Below the pieces are notes generated by a model that saw only the letters and a program-made list of their open reading frames with translations, had not been told where the DNA came from and ran no database searches. From Cupriavidus neocaledonicus (GTDB lineage: Bacteria > Pseudomonadota > Gammaproteobacteria > Burkholderiales > Burkholderiaceae), in NCBI RefSeq assembly GCF_000372525.1, contig NZ_AQUR01000101.1:124001-188000 (forward strand): a stretch of 64,000 nt of DNA, written 5' to 3'. Below, piece after piece: positions 16,677-25,463 of this stretch (positions within the stretch are counted from its first letter, which is position 1; the number at the start of each line of letters is the position of its first letter). Made by a program: the position numbers and the translations under genes.

Positions 16677-18960
16677 GGGCGGTCTCGGGAATCTGGATGG
16701 GCTCTTGGGCGTCGTCGTCTTCGGTATCGACATTGCGCGCCTGCGCCTGGTAAAGCTTGTAATACGCGCCTTCGCGCAGCAGCAGTTCGTCGTGACTGCC
16801 CACTTCGACGATCTGGCCGCGGTCCATCACCACCAGCCGGTCGGCCTTGCGCAGCGTCGACAGGCGGTGCGCGATGGCAATCGTGGTACGGCCCTGCACC
16901 AGGTTGTCGAGCGCCTTCTGGATTTCCTTCTCGGTCGCGGTATCGACCGACGAGGTGGCCTCGTCCATGATCAGGATGCGCGGGTTGATCAGCAGCGCCC
17001 GCGCAATCGAAATGCGCTGGCGCTCGCCGCCCGACAGCGCCTGGCCGCGCTCGCCGACCAGCGAGTCATAGCCGTGCGGCAGCCGCAGGATGAACTCGTG
17101 CGCATGCGCGGCGCGCGCCGCGGCGATGATCTCCTCGCGCGTGGCGTCCGGCTTGCCGTAGGCGATGTTGTCTGCGATCGTGCCGAAGAACAGGAACGGC
17201 TCCTGCAGCACCAGGCCGATATGGCGGCGGTACTCCGAGACCGGCAGCGAGCGGATATCGACCCCGTCGACCCGGATCGCGCCCTCCGAGACGTCGTAGA
17301 AGCGGCAGATCAGGTTGACCAGCGTGCTCTTGCCCGAGCCGCTGTGGCCGACCAGCCCGATCATCTCGCCCGGCGCGATCGACAGGTTCAGGCCGCGGAT
17401 CACCGCGCGGTTGCCGTAGCGGAAGCCCAGGTCGCTCATGTCGATGGCGCCCTCGACCCGCTCCAGCCTGGCAGGCCGCGCCGGCTCCGGCACGCTCGAG
17501 ACATGGTCAAGGATGTCGAAGATGCGCTTGGCACCGGCGGCGGCCTTCTGCGTCACCGAGACGATGCGGCTCATCGAATCCAGCCGCGTATAGAACCGGC
17601 TGATATAGGTCAGGAACGCCACCAGCACGCCCACGGTGATGGCGCTGTGCGAAACCTGCCAGATGCCGAATACCCACACGATTAGCAGCCCGATCTCCGT
17701 CAGCAGCGTCACGGTCGGCGTGAACAGCGACCACACCGCGTTGACGCGGTCATTGATCGCCAGGTTGTGCTTGTTGGCCTCGCGGAAACGCGTGACTTCG
17801 CGCTTCTCCTGGGCAAACGCCTTGACCACGCGGATGCCGGGGATGGTGTCGGCCAGCACGTTAGTGATCTCGGACCAGATCCGATCGATCTTTTCGAAGC
17901 CGTGACGCAGGCGGTCGCGCACCAGGTGGATCATCCAGGCGATAAATGGCAACGGTACCAGCGTCACCAGCGCCAGCCACGGGTTGATCGAGACCAGGAT
18001 CACCGCCGTCATCAGGATCATCAGCACGTCGGTGGCGAAGTCCAGCAGGTGCAGCGACAGGAACACGCAGATGCGATCGCTTTCCGAGCCGATGCGTGCC
18101 ATCAGGTCGCCGGTGCGCTTGCCGCCGAAATACTCAAGCGACAGTTTGAGCAGATGTTCGTAGGTGGTCGTGCGCAAATCGGCGCCGATGCGCTCCGAAA
18201 CGCGCGCAAGCAGGTAGGTGCGCGCCCAGCCCAGCGACCAGGCCACCAGCGCCGCCCCGAGCAGCCCCGCCAAGTACAGCCGCACCAGCCCGTAGTCGAT
18301 CGGCACGCCGTTCTGGAACGGGATCAGCACCCGGTCCATCAGCGGCATGGTCAGGTACGGCGGTACCAGCGTGGCGGCGGTAGACAGTAGCGTCAGGAGG
18401 AAGCCGCCGAGCAGCTGCCAGCGGTAGGGGCGGGCAAAGCGCCAGAGCCGCAGCAGCGCCCAGGTCGACGGCGGCGTCTCCAGTTCGCGGCTGCATTGCG
18501 GGCACTGTTCCTCATCCGGCGGCAGCGGCGCCTTGCAGGTGGGGCACAACACCTCGCCCGCGGCGGCGGCCGGCCGCGACGCGGCGGCATCGCGCTGGGC
18601 CTCGAACTGGTCCGCCAGCCGCAAGGCCGCGGGATTGTAACCAAGCGTATATCGCCAGGTGGCGAGCCGGCCCGCCGGGCCGCTCAGTTCCAGCGTGCCT
18701 ACCCCCGCGTGGTCGGTATGCGAAAGGCGCAGCGCCGGTGCGATGTTCCATTCCCGCACAATTTTTTCGCCGGGGGCGCGGGCAACGATGCGCTGGTCGG
18801 TCACAACCAGCCACCCTTGGGTAAAATGCAGCCTCGCGTCGAGGTCCAGCCCCAGTCCGGCCAGGACAGTCTCGCCGGGTCGGAGCCACGATCCGGCTTC
18901 ATCCCGCCAGGGTTCATCGGCGGCAGTGGCAGTAGGGACAGGCAGGGAGGACTGGGTCAT
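16666..18960 (-). CDS. Cyanophycin-locus ABC exporter, fused permease/ATPase with N-terminal zinc ribbon
   Basis: A 764-residue half-transporter. Residues 1-125 form a soluble domain (PH-like or similar; LRPGETVLAGLGLDLDARL, LVVTDQRIVARA). A zinc ribbon follows with cysteines at 139, 142, 153 and 156. A six-helix exporter-type membrane domain starts near 165 (ARPYRWQLLGGFLLTLLS), and a C-terminal ATPase has GHSGSGKST, the signature LSGGERQRISIARAL, and IMDEATSSVD. It would act as a homodimer in the inner membrane. It diverges from cphA across 238 bp and overlaps the DUF1854 gene. Substrate unknown. The N-terminal additions are absent from ordinary lipid or peptide exporters of this type. Confidence 0.88.
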   Translation of the reverse strand: MTQSSLPVPTATAADEPWRDEAGSWLRPGETVLAGLGLDLDARLHFTQGWLVVTDQRIVARAPGEKIVREWNIAPALRLSHTDHAGVGTLELSGPAGRLATWRYTLGYNPAALRLADQFEAQRDAAASRPAAAAGEVLCPTCKAPLPPDEEQCPQCSRELETPPSTWALLRLWRFARPYRWQLLGGFLLTLLSTAATLVPPYLTMPLMDRVLIPFQNGVPIDYGLVRLYLAGLLGAALVAWSLGWARTYLLARVSERIGADLRTTTYEHLLKLSLEYFGGKRTGDLMARIGSESDRICVFLSLHLLDFATDVLMILMTAVILVSINPWLALVTLVPLPFIAWMIHLVRDRLRHGFEKIDRIWSEITNVLADTIPGIRVVKAFAQEKREVTRFREANKHNLAINDRVNAVWSLFTPTVTLLTEIGLLIVWVFGIWQVSHSAITVGVLVAFLTYISRFYTRLDSMSRIVSVTQKAAAGAKRIFDILDHVSSVPEPARPARLERVEGAIDMSDLGFRYGNRAVIRGLNLSIAPGEMIGLVGHSGSGKSTLVNLICRFYDVSEGAIRVDGVDIRSLPVSEYRRHIGLVLQEPFLFFGTIADNIAYGKPDATREEIIAAARAAHAHEFILRLPHGYDSLVGERGQALSGGERQRISIARALLINPRILIMDEATSSVDTATEKEIQKALDNLVQGRTTIAIAHRLSTLRKADRLVVMDRGQIVEVGSHDELLLREGAYYKLYQAQARNVDTEDDDAQEPIQIPETAHAQ

Positions 18961-19130
18961 GGATGGCGCGGCGTGCGTCCAGGAGTTGCGGACATAACTT
19001 GAAACAATTTAGGCCGGGCACGCGCTGGCGGCCCGCGAATTCGCCCGCAGTATACATAACGACGAACGGGCGGGTATTCCTGATGCATTGCACAATCACT
19101 TTTAGACCAAGAAAGTCAACCCGCTCTGTG

Positions 19131-19144
19131 CTGTAACGTTACTG
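19131..19144. promoter_or_regulatory. Palindrome CTGTAACGTTACTG between the ABC exporter and cphA
   Basis: GTAACGTTAC (19133-19142) is a perfect 10-bp palindrome, about 57 bp before the first cyanophycin synthetase start and 170 bp before the divergent transporter. It is a plausible operator for either direction. The rest of the 238-bp gap shows AT-rich patches but no promoter that I would call with confidence. Confidence 0.35.
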
Positions 19145-19198
19145 AAAGGTTAGGCTTCCATTTCTCGGGCGTTCCGCCCACTGCCTCAAGCTAATTCA

Positions 19199-21832
19199 AT
19201 GAAAAAGAAGGACATTGAGATTTTCGATGTCATGTCGCTGCGCGGCCCGAATATGTGGACATATCGGCCCGTTCTGGAGGCATGGGTCGATATCGGGGAA
19301 CTGGAGGATTTTCCCTCCAACACGATTCCGGGGTTCTACGAGCGCCTGTCGGCCTGGCTGCCGTCGCTGATCGAGCATCGATGCAGCATCGGCGAGCGGG
19401 GCGGCTTCCTGCAGCGGCTGAAGGAAGGCACGTGGCCGGGCCATATCCTGGAACACGTGACGCTTGAGCTGCAAAACCTGGCCGGGATGCCGGGCGGCTT
19501 CGGCAAGGCCCGCGAGACCCCGGTGCGCGGCGTCTACAAGGTGATCGTGCGCGCCTGGCACGAGGAAGTCACCCGCGCCGCCCTGTTCGCCGCGCGCGAC
19601 CTGGTCATGGCCGCGATCGAGGACCGTCCCTACGACGTCCCGGCCACGGTGGACCACCTGCGCCGCCTGGTCGACAAGCATTGCCTCGGTCCCAGCACCG
19701 CCTGCATCGTCGATGCCGCCGACGACCGCGACATCCCCGCGATCCGCCTGTCCGACGGCAACCTGGTGCAGCTGGGCTACGGCGCGCGCCAGCGCCGCAT
19801 CTGGACCGCCGAGACCGACCGCACCAGCGCCATCGCCGAAAGCATCTCGCGCGACAAGGACCTGACCAAGAGCCTGCTGGAATCCTGCGGCGTGCCGGTG
19901 CCGGAAGGCCGCCTGGTCGAATCGCCGGAGGACGCCTGGGACGCCGCCGAGGACATCGGCGTGCCGGTGGTGGTAAAGCCCTATGACGGCAACCACGGCC
20001 GTGGCGTGTTCACCAACCTGATGACCCGCGAAGAAGTCGAAACCGCCTACGGCGTGGCCATCGACGAAGGCAGCGGCGTCATCGTCGAGCGCTTCATCCC
20101 CGGCAACGAGCACCGCCTGCTGGTGGTGGGCGGCCGCCTGGTGGCCGCGGCCATGGGCGAGAGCGCCAGCGTGGTCGGCGACGGCAAGTCCACCATCGAC
20201 GAGCTGATCGAGCTGCAGATCAATTCCGATCCGCGCCGCGGCAGCACCGAGGACCACCCGCTCAACCGCGTGCGGCTCGACTCCGCCGCGCGGCTGGAAC
20301 TGAAGCGCCAGGGCATGGACGGCAGTTCGGTGCCGCCGGAAGGCCGCACCGTGCTGATCCAGCGCAACGGCAACGTCGCCTTCGATGTCACCGACCGCGT
20401 GCACCCCAGCGTCGCCGCGCATGCCGCGCTGGCCGCGCGCGTGGTGGGGCTGGACATCGCCGGCGTGGACCTGGTGGCCGAGGATATCTCGCGCCCGCTG
20501 CACGAACAGCGCGGCGCCATCGTCGAAGTCAACGCCGGCCCCGGCCTGCTGATGCATATCAAGCCGGCCGAAGGCACGCCGCGCCCGGTGGGCCGCGCCA
20601 TCGTCAACCACCTGTTCCCCGAGTCGGAAGACGACCAGGGCCGCATCCCGGTGGTGGGCGTGACCGGCACCAACGGCAAGACCGTGGTGGCGCGCCTGGT
20701 CGCGCGCCTGCTGCAGTTGTCGGGCAAGCATACCGGCCTGGCCTGCAGCGATGGCCTGTTCCTGGACCGCCGCCAGGTCGAAAGCGGCGACCGCGCCAAC
20801 TGGGAAGCCGGCCACCGCATCCTGATGAACCGCGCGGTCGAGGCCGCCGTGTTCGAGAACGACAGCGGCAGCATCCTGTCCGAGGGCCTGCCCTATGACC
20901 GCTGCCAGGTCGGCGTGGTCACCAACTTCGACCAGCCCGACCATCTCGGCGACTATTACGTCGAGGACGAAGACCGCATGTACAACGTGCTGCGCACGCA
21001 GGTCGACGTGGTGCTGCAGAACGGTGCCGCCGTGCTCAACGCGCGCGACGAGCGCCTGGTCGAGATGGCCGGACTGTGCGACGGCGACGTGATCTTCTTC
21101 GGCCTGACCCCGGAGCTGCCTGCGATCATGTCGCACCGCGCCGCGGGCAAGCGCGCGGTGTACGTGCGCGAAGGCAAGATCGTGCTGGCCAGCGGCACCA
21201 GCGAGACCGCGCTGGTCGACGTGGCCGCGGTGCCGCTGACCTACGACGGCCGCGTCGCGTTCCAGATCGAGAACGTGCTGGCGGCCGTGGCCGCCGGCTG
21301 GGCGCTGGGCATCTCCAATGACCTGATCCGCGCCGGCGTGGTGACCTTCGATGTGGGCCAGGTCGACGTGCCGGGCCGCTTCACGCTGTTCGAGCGCAAC
21401 GGCGCCACGGTGGTGGTCGACGACGCCCACAACGCTCCCGCGCTGGAAGCGCTGGCGACCGCGCTGGAGCGCTTCCCGGCCGAGCGCCGCATGGTGGTCT
21501 ACGGCGCCGGCGTGCAGCGCCGCGACGACGACCTGGTGCGCCAGGGCAAGGCCCTGGGCCAGCATTTCGACCGCGTGTTCCTGTGCGAGGATCGCAGCGT
21601 CAAGCGCGCCCTGCCCGACGCCGAGGCGCGCGCGCTGCTCAAGCAGGGCCTGTACGAAGGCCGGCGCGTGACCAAGATCATCGACGAAGGCACGCGCGCC
21701 AGCGCCATCGAAGCCGCTCTCGGCCAGCTGGTGCCGGGCGACCTGCTGGTGCTGCAGTGCGATGAGGCCGCCACCGGCGCCACCGTCGACCTGGTGCACC
21801 ACTGGATGGGCCAGCCCCCCCGCCGCGCCTGA
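19199..21832 (+). CDS. cphA: Cyanophycin synthetase (first copy)
   Basis: Makes multi-L-arginyl-poly-L-aspartate, a cytoplasmic nitrogen and carbon store, using ATP, aspartate and arginine. The protein has 877 residues: an N-terminal domain (1 to about 165), an ATP-grasp domain (about 190-480; DKDLTKSLLESCGVPVPEG, VVVKPYDGNHGRGV), and a Mur-ligase-like domain with P-loop GVTGTNGKT at residues 487-495 and DDAHNAPALEAL. The length matches CphA rather than the shorter CphA2. It is followed 42 bp later by a paralogue. Cupriavidus species are known to carry such a tandem pair. Confidence 0.95.
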   Translation: MKKKDIEIFDVMSLRGPNMWTYRPVLEAWVDIGELEDFPSNTIPGFYERLSAWLPSLIEHRCSIGERGGFLQRLKEGTWPGHILEHVTLELQNLAGMPGGFGKARETPVRGVYKVIVRAWHEEVTRAALFAARDLVMAAIEDRPYDVPATVDHLRRLVDKHCLGPSTACIVDAADDRDIPAIRLSDGNLVQLGYGARQRRIWTAETDRTSAIAESISRDKDLTKSLLESCGVPVPEGRLVESPEDAWDAAEDIGVPVVVKPYDGNHGRGVFTNLMTREEVETAYGVAIDEGSGVIVERFIPGNEHRLLVVGGRLVAAAMGESASVVGDGKSTIDELIELQINSDPRRGSTEDHPLNRVRLDSAARLELKRQGMDGSSVPPEGRTVLIQRNGNVAFDVTDRVHPSVAAHAALAARVVGLDIAGVDLVAEDISRPLHEQRGAIVEVNAGPGLLMHIKPAEGTPRPVGRAIVNHLFPESEDDQGRIPVVGVTGTNGKTVVARLVARLLQLSGKHTGLACSDGLFLDRRQVESGDRANWEAGHRILMNRAVEAAVFENDSGSILSEGLPYDRCQVGVVTNFDQPDHLGDYYVEDEDRMYNVLRTQVDVVLQNGAAVLNARDERLVEMAGLCDGDVIFFGLTPELPAIMSHRAAGKRAVYVREGKIVLASGTSETALVDVAAVPLTYDGRVAFQIENVLAAVAAGWALGISNDLIRAGVVTFDVGQVDVPGRFTLFERNGATVVVDDAHNAPALEALATALERFPAERRMVVYGAGVQRRDDDLVRQGKALGQHFDRVFLCEDRSVKRALPDAEARALLKQGLYEGRRVTKIIDEGTRASAIEAALGQLVPGDLLVLQCDEAATGATVDLVHHWMGQPPRRA

Positions 21833-21874
21833 CGCCCCAGCCCAACCGCGCATAGAAGACACGGAAACCGTTCC

Positions 21875-24445
21875 ATGGAAGTCTCCCGAATCAGGGCCCT
21901 GCGGGGCCCGAACCTGTGGTGCCGCCACACCGCCATCGAAGCGATCGTGGCCTGCCAGGACACCGCCAACATGCTGTCGGCCCTGCCCGGCTTCGAAGAC
22001 CGGCTGCGCGCCCGCTTCCCCGAGATCGGGCCGCTGCGCCCGGACGAGGAATCGGTCGAGCTGTCGCTGGCCCACGTGCTGGAAGTGACGGCGCTGCGCC
22101 TGCAGGCCGCCGCCGGCTGTCCGGTCACGTTCAGCCGTACCGCGCAGACGGTCGAGCCCGGCATCTACCAGGTGATCGTGCAATACAGCGAGGAAGAAGT
22201 CGGCCGGCTCGCCTTCGAGCTGGCCGAGGCGCTGTGCCACGCCGCGCGTCACGACACCCCGTTCGACCTGGCCGACGCGCTGCACCGCCTGCGCGAGCTG
22301 GACGAGGACGTGCGCCTGGGGCCAAGCACCGGCTCGATCGTCTACGCCGCGGTCGCGCGCGGGATCCCGTACCGGCGCCTGACGCAGGGCTCGATGGTGC
22401 AGTTCGGCTGGGGCAGCAAGCAGCGCCGCATCCAGGCGGCCGAGACCGACCGCACCAGCGCCGTGGCCGAGTCGATCGCGCAGGACAAGGAACTGACCAA
22501 GAGCCTGCTGCACGCCGCCGGCGTGCCGGTGCCGCTGGGCCGCTCGGTGCGCAGCGCCGACGAAGCCTGGGCCGCGGCGCAGGAAATCGACGCGCCGGTG
22601 GTGGTCAAGCCGCGCGACGGCAACCAGGGCAAGGGCGTGGCGGTGCGCATCCGCACCCGCGAGGAAGTGATGGCCGCCTACGAGGTCGCCTCGGACATCA
22701 GCTCCGACGTGATCGTCGAGCGCTATATCCCTGGTCATGATTTCCGCCTGCTGGTGGTCGGCAAGCAGCTGGTCGCGGCCGCGCGCCGCGATCCGCCGCA
22801 GGTGATCGGCGACGGCGTGCACACCGTGCGCCAGCTGGTCGAGGAAGTGAACCGCGACCCGCGCCGCGGCGAAGGCCATGCCACCTCGCTGACCAAGATC
22901 CGCTTCGACGATATCGCGCTGGCGACGCTGGCCAAGCAGAACCTGACCGCCGATTCCGTGCCGGCCGCCGGCACCCGCGTGGTACTGCGCAACAACGCCA
23001 ACCTGTCCACCGGCGGCAGCGCCACCGACGTGACCGACGACGTCCATCCGGACATCGCGGCGCGCGCCGTGGCCGCCGCGCAGATGGTGGGCCTGGACAT
23101 CGCCGGCGTCGACGCGGTGTGCGAGACCATGCTCAAGCCGTTCGAGGAACAGGCCGGCGGCATCGTCGAGGTCAACGCCGCGCCAGGCCTGCGCATGCAC
23201 CTGCAGCCGTCCTACGGCAAGGGCCGCGCGGTCGGCGAAGCCATCGTCTCGACCATGTTCGCCGACGGCGACGACGGCCGCATCCCGGTGGTGGCGGTCT
23301 CGGGCACCAACGGCAAGACCACTACGGTCCGCCTGATCACCCACATCATGGCCAGCAGCGGCCTGCGCATGGGCATGACCGGCACCGACGGGGTCTATAT
23401 CCAGGGCGAGCGCATCGACACCGGCGACTGCAGCGGCCCGCGCAGCGCGCGCAACGTGCTGCTGCACCCCGACGTCGACGCCGCCGTGTTCGAAACCGCG
23501 CGCGGCGGACTGCTGCGCGAGGGCCTGGCCTTCGACCGCTGCGACGTGGCGGTGGTGACCAACGTCGGCGAAGGCGACCACCTGGGCCTGTCCTACATCA
23601 ACTCGGTCGAAGACCTGGCGGTGCTCAAGAGCGTGATCGTGCAGAACGTCGCGCCGCACGGCATGGCCGTGCTCAACGCCGCCGACCCGATGGTGGTGCG
23701 CATGGCCGACGCCTGCCCCGGCAGCGTCACCTTCTTCGCGCACGATCCCGACCAGCCGGCCATGGCCACGCACCGCGCGCAGGGCAAGCGCGTGGTGTTC
23801 GTCGACGGCGCCGAGATCGTCGCCGCGGAAGGCGATGCCGAAGTACGCATCGCGCTGGCGGAGATCCCGCTGACGCGCAACGGCACCATCGGCTTCCAGG
23901 TCGAGAATGCGATGTCGTCGATCGCCGCCGCATGGGCGCTGGGCATCGACTGGTCGGTGATCCGCCGCGGGCTGGCCACCTTCGTCAACGATGCGCAGAC
24001 CGCGCCCGGACGCTTCAATGTGTTTGACTACCGCGGCGCCACGCTGATCGCCGACTACGGCCACAACCCGGATGCGATCCTGGCGCTGTGCAACGCGATC
24101 GAATCCATCCCGGCCCGGCGGCGCGTGGTGGTGATCAGCGGCGCGGGCGACCGCCGCGACGACGACATCCGCCGCCAGACCCAGATCCTGGGCGGCGCGT
24201 TCGACGAGGTCGTGCTGTATCAGGACCAGTGCCAGCGCGGCCGCGCCGACGGCGAGGTGCTGGCGCTGCTGCGCGAAGGCCTGCAGGGCGCGCAACGCAC
24301 CAGCCAGGTCGAGGAAATCCGCGGCGAGTTCCTGGCCATTGATACCGCGCTGTCGCACCTGCAGCCGGGCGACCTGTGCCTGATCCTGGTGGACCAGGTG
24401 GAAGAGGCGCTGGGGCACATCGCCGGGCGCATCGCGCAGGGGTAA
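21875..24445 (+). CDS. cphA': Cyanophycin synthetase (second copy)
   Basis: A second full-length cyanophycin synthetase, 856 residues, paralogous to the preceding gene and probably co-transcribed. The N-terminal part is shorter and begins VSRIRALRGPNLWCRHTAIEA. The ATP-grasp domain contains VVVKPRDGNQGKGV, and the Mur-like domain has P-loop AVSGTNGKTTT from residue 474. Both active centres look intact, so it may work as a partner, in a heteromer, or under other conditions. No cyanophycinase (CphB), CphE or isoaspartyl dipeptidase gene is present in the window. The gene converges with the permease gene at 24695. Confidence 0.94.
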   Translation: MEVSRIRALRGPNLWCRHTAIEAIVACQDTANMLSALPGFEDRLRARFPEIGPLRPDEESVELSLAHVLEVTALRLQAAAGCPVTFSRTAQTVEPGIYQVIVQYSEEEVGRLAFELAEALCHAARHDTPFDLADALHRLRELDEDVRLGPSTGSIVYAAVARGIPYRRLTQGSMVQFGWGSKQRRIQAAETDRTSAVAESIAQDKELTKSLLHAAGVPVPLGRSVRSADEAWAAAQEIDAPVVVKPRDGNQGKGVAVRIRTREEVMAAYEVASDISSDVIVERYIPGHDFRLLVVGKQLVAAARRDPPQVIGDGVHTVRQLVEEVNRDPRRGEGHATSLTKIRFDDIALATLAKQNLTADSVPAAGTRVVLRNNANLSTGGSATDVTDDVHPDIAARAVAAAQMVGLDIAGVDAVCETMLKPFEEQAGGIVEVNAAPGLRMHLQPSYGKGRAVGEAIVSTMFADGDDGRIPVVAVSGTNGKTTTVRLITHIMASSGLRMGMTGTDGVYIQGERIDTGDCSGPRSARNVLLHPDVDAAVFETARGGLLREGLAFDRCDVAVVTNVGEGDHLGLSYINSVEDLAVLKSVIVQNVAPHGMAVLNAADPMVVRMADACPGSVTFFAHDPDQPAMATHRAQGKRVVFVDGAEIVAAEGDAEVRIALAEIPLTRNGTIGFQVENAMSSIAAAWALGIDWSVIRRGLATFVNDAQTAPGRFNVFDYRGATLIADYGHNPDAILALCNAIESIPARRRVVVISGAGDRRDDDIRRQTQILGGAFDEVVLYQDQCQRGRADGEVLALLREGLQGAQRTSQVEEIRGEFLAIDTALSHLQPGDLCLILVDQVEEALGHIAGRIAQG

Positions 24446-24470
24446 ATCCCTTCGCTGTGCTGCGGGGGCG

Positions 24471-24620
24471 CGCCCCTCTCCCGCTCGCGGGAGAGGGGCG
24501 GAGGTTAGGGCCGGCGTTTCAACGGGCAAGTCGTGCTGTAAAAACCGAAGGCTTCGCTCGATGTGGTACCTCGCCAGACCACCCCTCACCCCGGCCCTCT
24601 CCCCATGAGGGGAGAGGGAG
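24471..24620. repeat. Pair of REP-like palindromes between convergent genes
   Basis: Two long palindromes. CGCCCCTCTCCCGC (24471-24484) pairs with GCGGGAGAGGGGCG (24487-24500), and CCCTCTCCCC (24595-24604) pairs with GGGGAGAGGG (24609-24618), with CCCTCACCCC beside the second. They fill the 249-bp gap between cphA' and the permease gene. Related palindromes occur at 40200 and 60622. I see no gene here. Confidence 0.82.
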
Positions 24621-24694
24621 AACACCTTGCTTGGGCTAGTTCGGTCGGCTTGGGAGCACCCGACCCCACTCCCCTCTTCCTTGTCGGTGGGGTC

Positions 24695-25354
24695 TCAATG
24701 CCTCCCCGGCAGCGACAACCTCCGCTCCAGCCTGTGCTGCAGCCCTGACAACCCAGTGCTCAGCACCCAGTAGATCGCCGCCACCGCCAAATACAGCGGC
24801 AACGGCTGGTACGTGGCGGCGATCACCTCCTGCGCGGTGCGCAGCAGTTCGGTGACGGTGATCACCGATACCAGCGAGGTATCCTTGATCAGGCTGATCA
24901 GGCTGTTCGACAGGCTCGGCACCGCCAGCCGCAGCGCCTGCGGGCCCACCACGTAGCGCAGCGCCTGCGCCGGCGTCAGGCCCAGGCTGTAGGCCGCCAG
25001 CCACTGCCCGCGCGCCACGCCCAGGATGGCGCCGCGCATGCTCTCCGACAGATACGCGCCGACGTTCAGGCTCAGCGTCAGCACGCCCGCGGGCGTCGGT
25101 TCCAGCGCGATGCCGATGCCAGGAAGCCCGTAATAGACCACGAAGATCTGCACCAGCAGCGGCGTGCCGCGCATGATGCTGACATAGCCCCGCGCCGCCC
25201 CCTTGAGCGCGCGGCTATGGCTGATGCCCATCAGCGCCACCACCGTGCCCAGCATCAGCCCGAACACCATCGACCACAACGCGAACTTGATGGTCAGCAG
25301 CGTGCCCTGCAGCAGCACGGGCAGGGAGTCGATGACGAGCTGGAGAGCGGACAT
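24695..25354 (-). CDS. Amino-acid ABC transporter permease, cystine type
   Basis: A 219-residue inner-membrane permease of the polar amino acid (His/Glu/Gln/Arg) family. Several hydrophobic segments and the EAA-like loop (SLGLTPAQALRYVVGPQALR) are visible. It is about the size of TcyL/YecS of E. coli. It lies 109 bp after the cystine-type binding protein on the same strand. The ATPase subunit usually encoded next is missing here; the cyanophycin genes follow instead. It must borrow an ATPase encoded elsewhere. The exact substrate is inferred from the partner protein. Confidence 0.88.
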   Translation of the reverse strand: MSALQLVIDSLPVLLQGTLLTIKFALWSMVFGLMLGTVVALMGISHSRALKGAARGYVSIMRGTPLLVQIFVVYYGLPGIGIALEPTPAGVLTLSLNVGAYLSESMRGAILGVARGQWLAAYSLGLTPAQALRYVVGPQALRLAVPSLSNSLISLIKDTSLVSVITVTELLRTAQEVIAATYQPLPLYLAVAAIYWVLSTGLSGLQHRLERRLSLPGRH

Positions 25355-25463
25355 GGCGTGGCGGCGCGAAAAGGATCAGCAATAAAGGGCACAAAGCAAA
25401 GCGGCGCGGCAGCCATGCAGGCCGCCGCGCCGCGACATGATAACGCCCTGCCTGCCGTCCGGC

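Noticed and set aside
19196-24625. A very long open frame (about 1,800 codons) on the minus strand opposite the two cyanophycin synthetase genes
   Set aside because: It lies exactly antisense to two clear genes with correct motifs, is rich in His, Gln, Ala and Arg as GC-rich shadows are, and has no recognisable domain.
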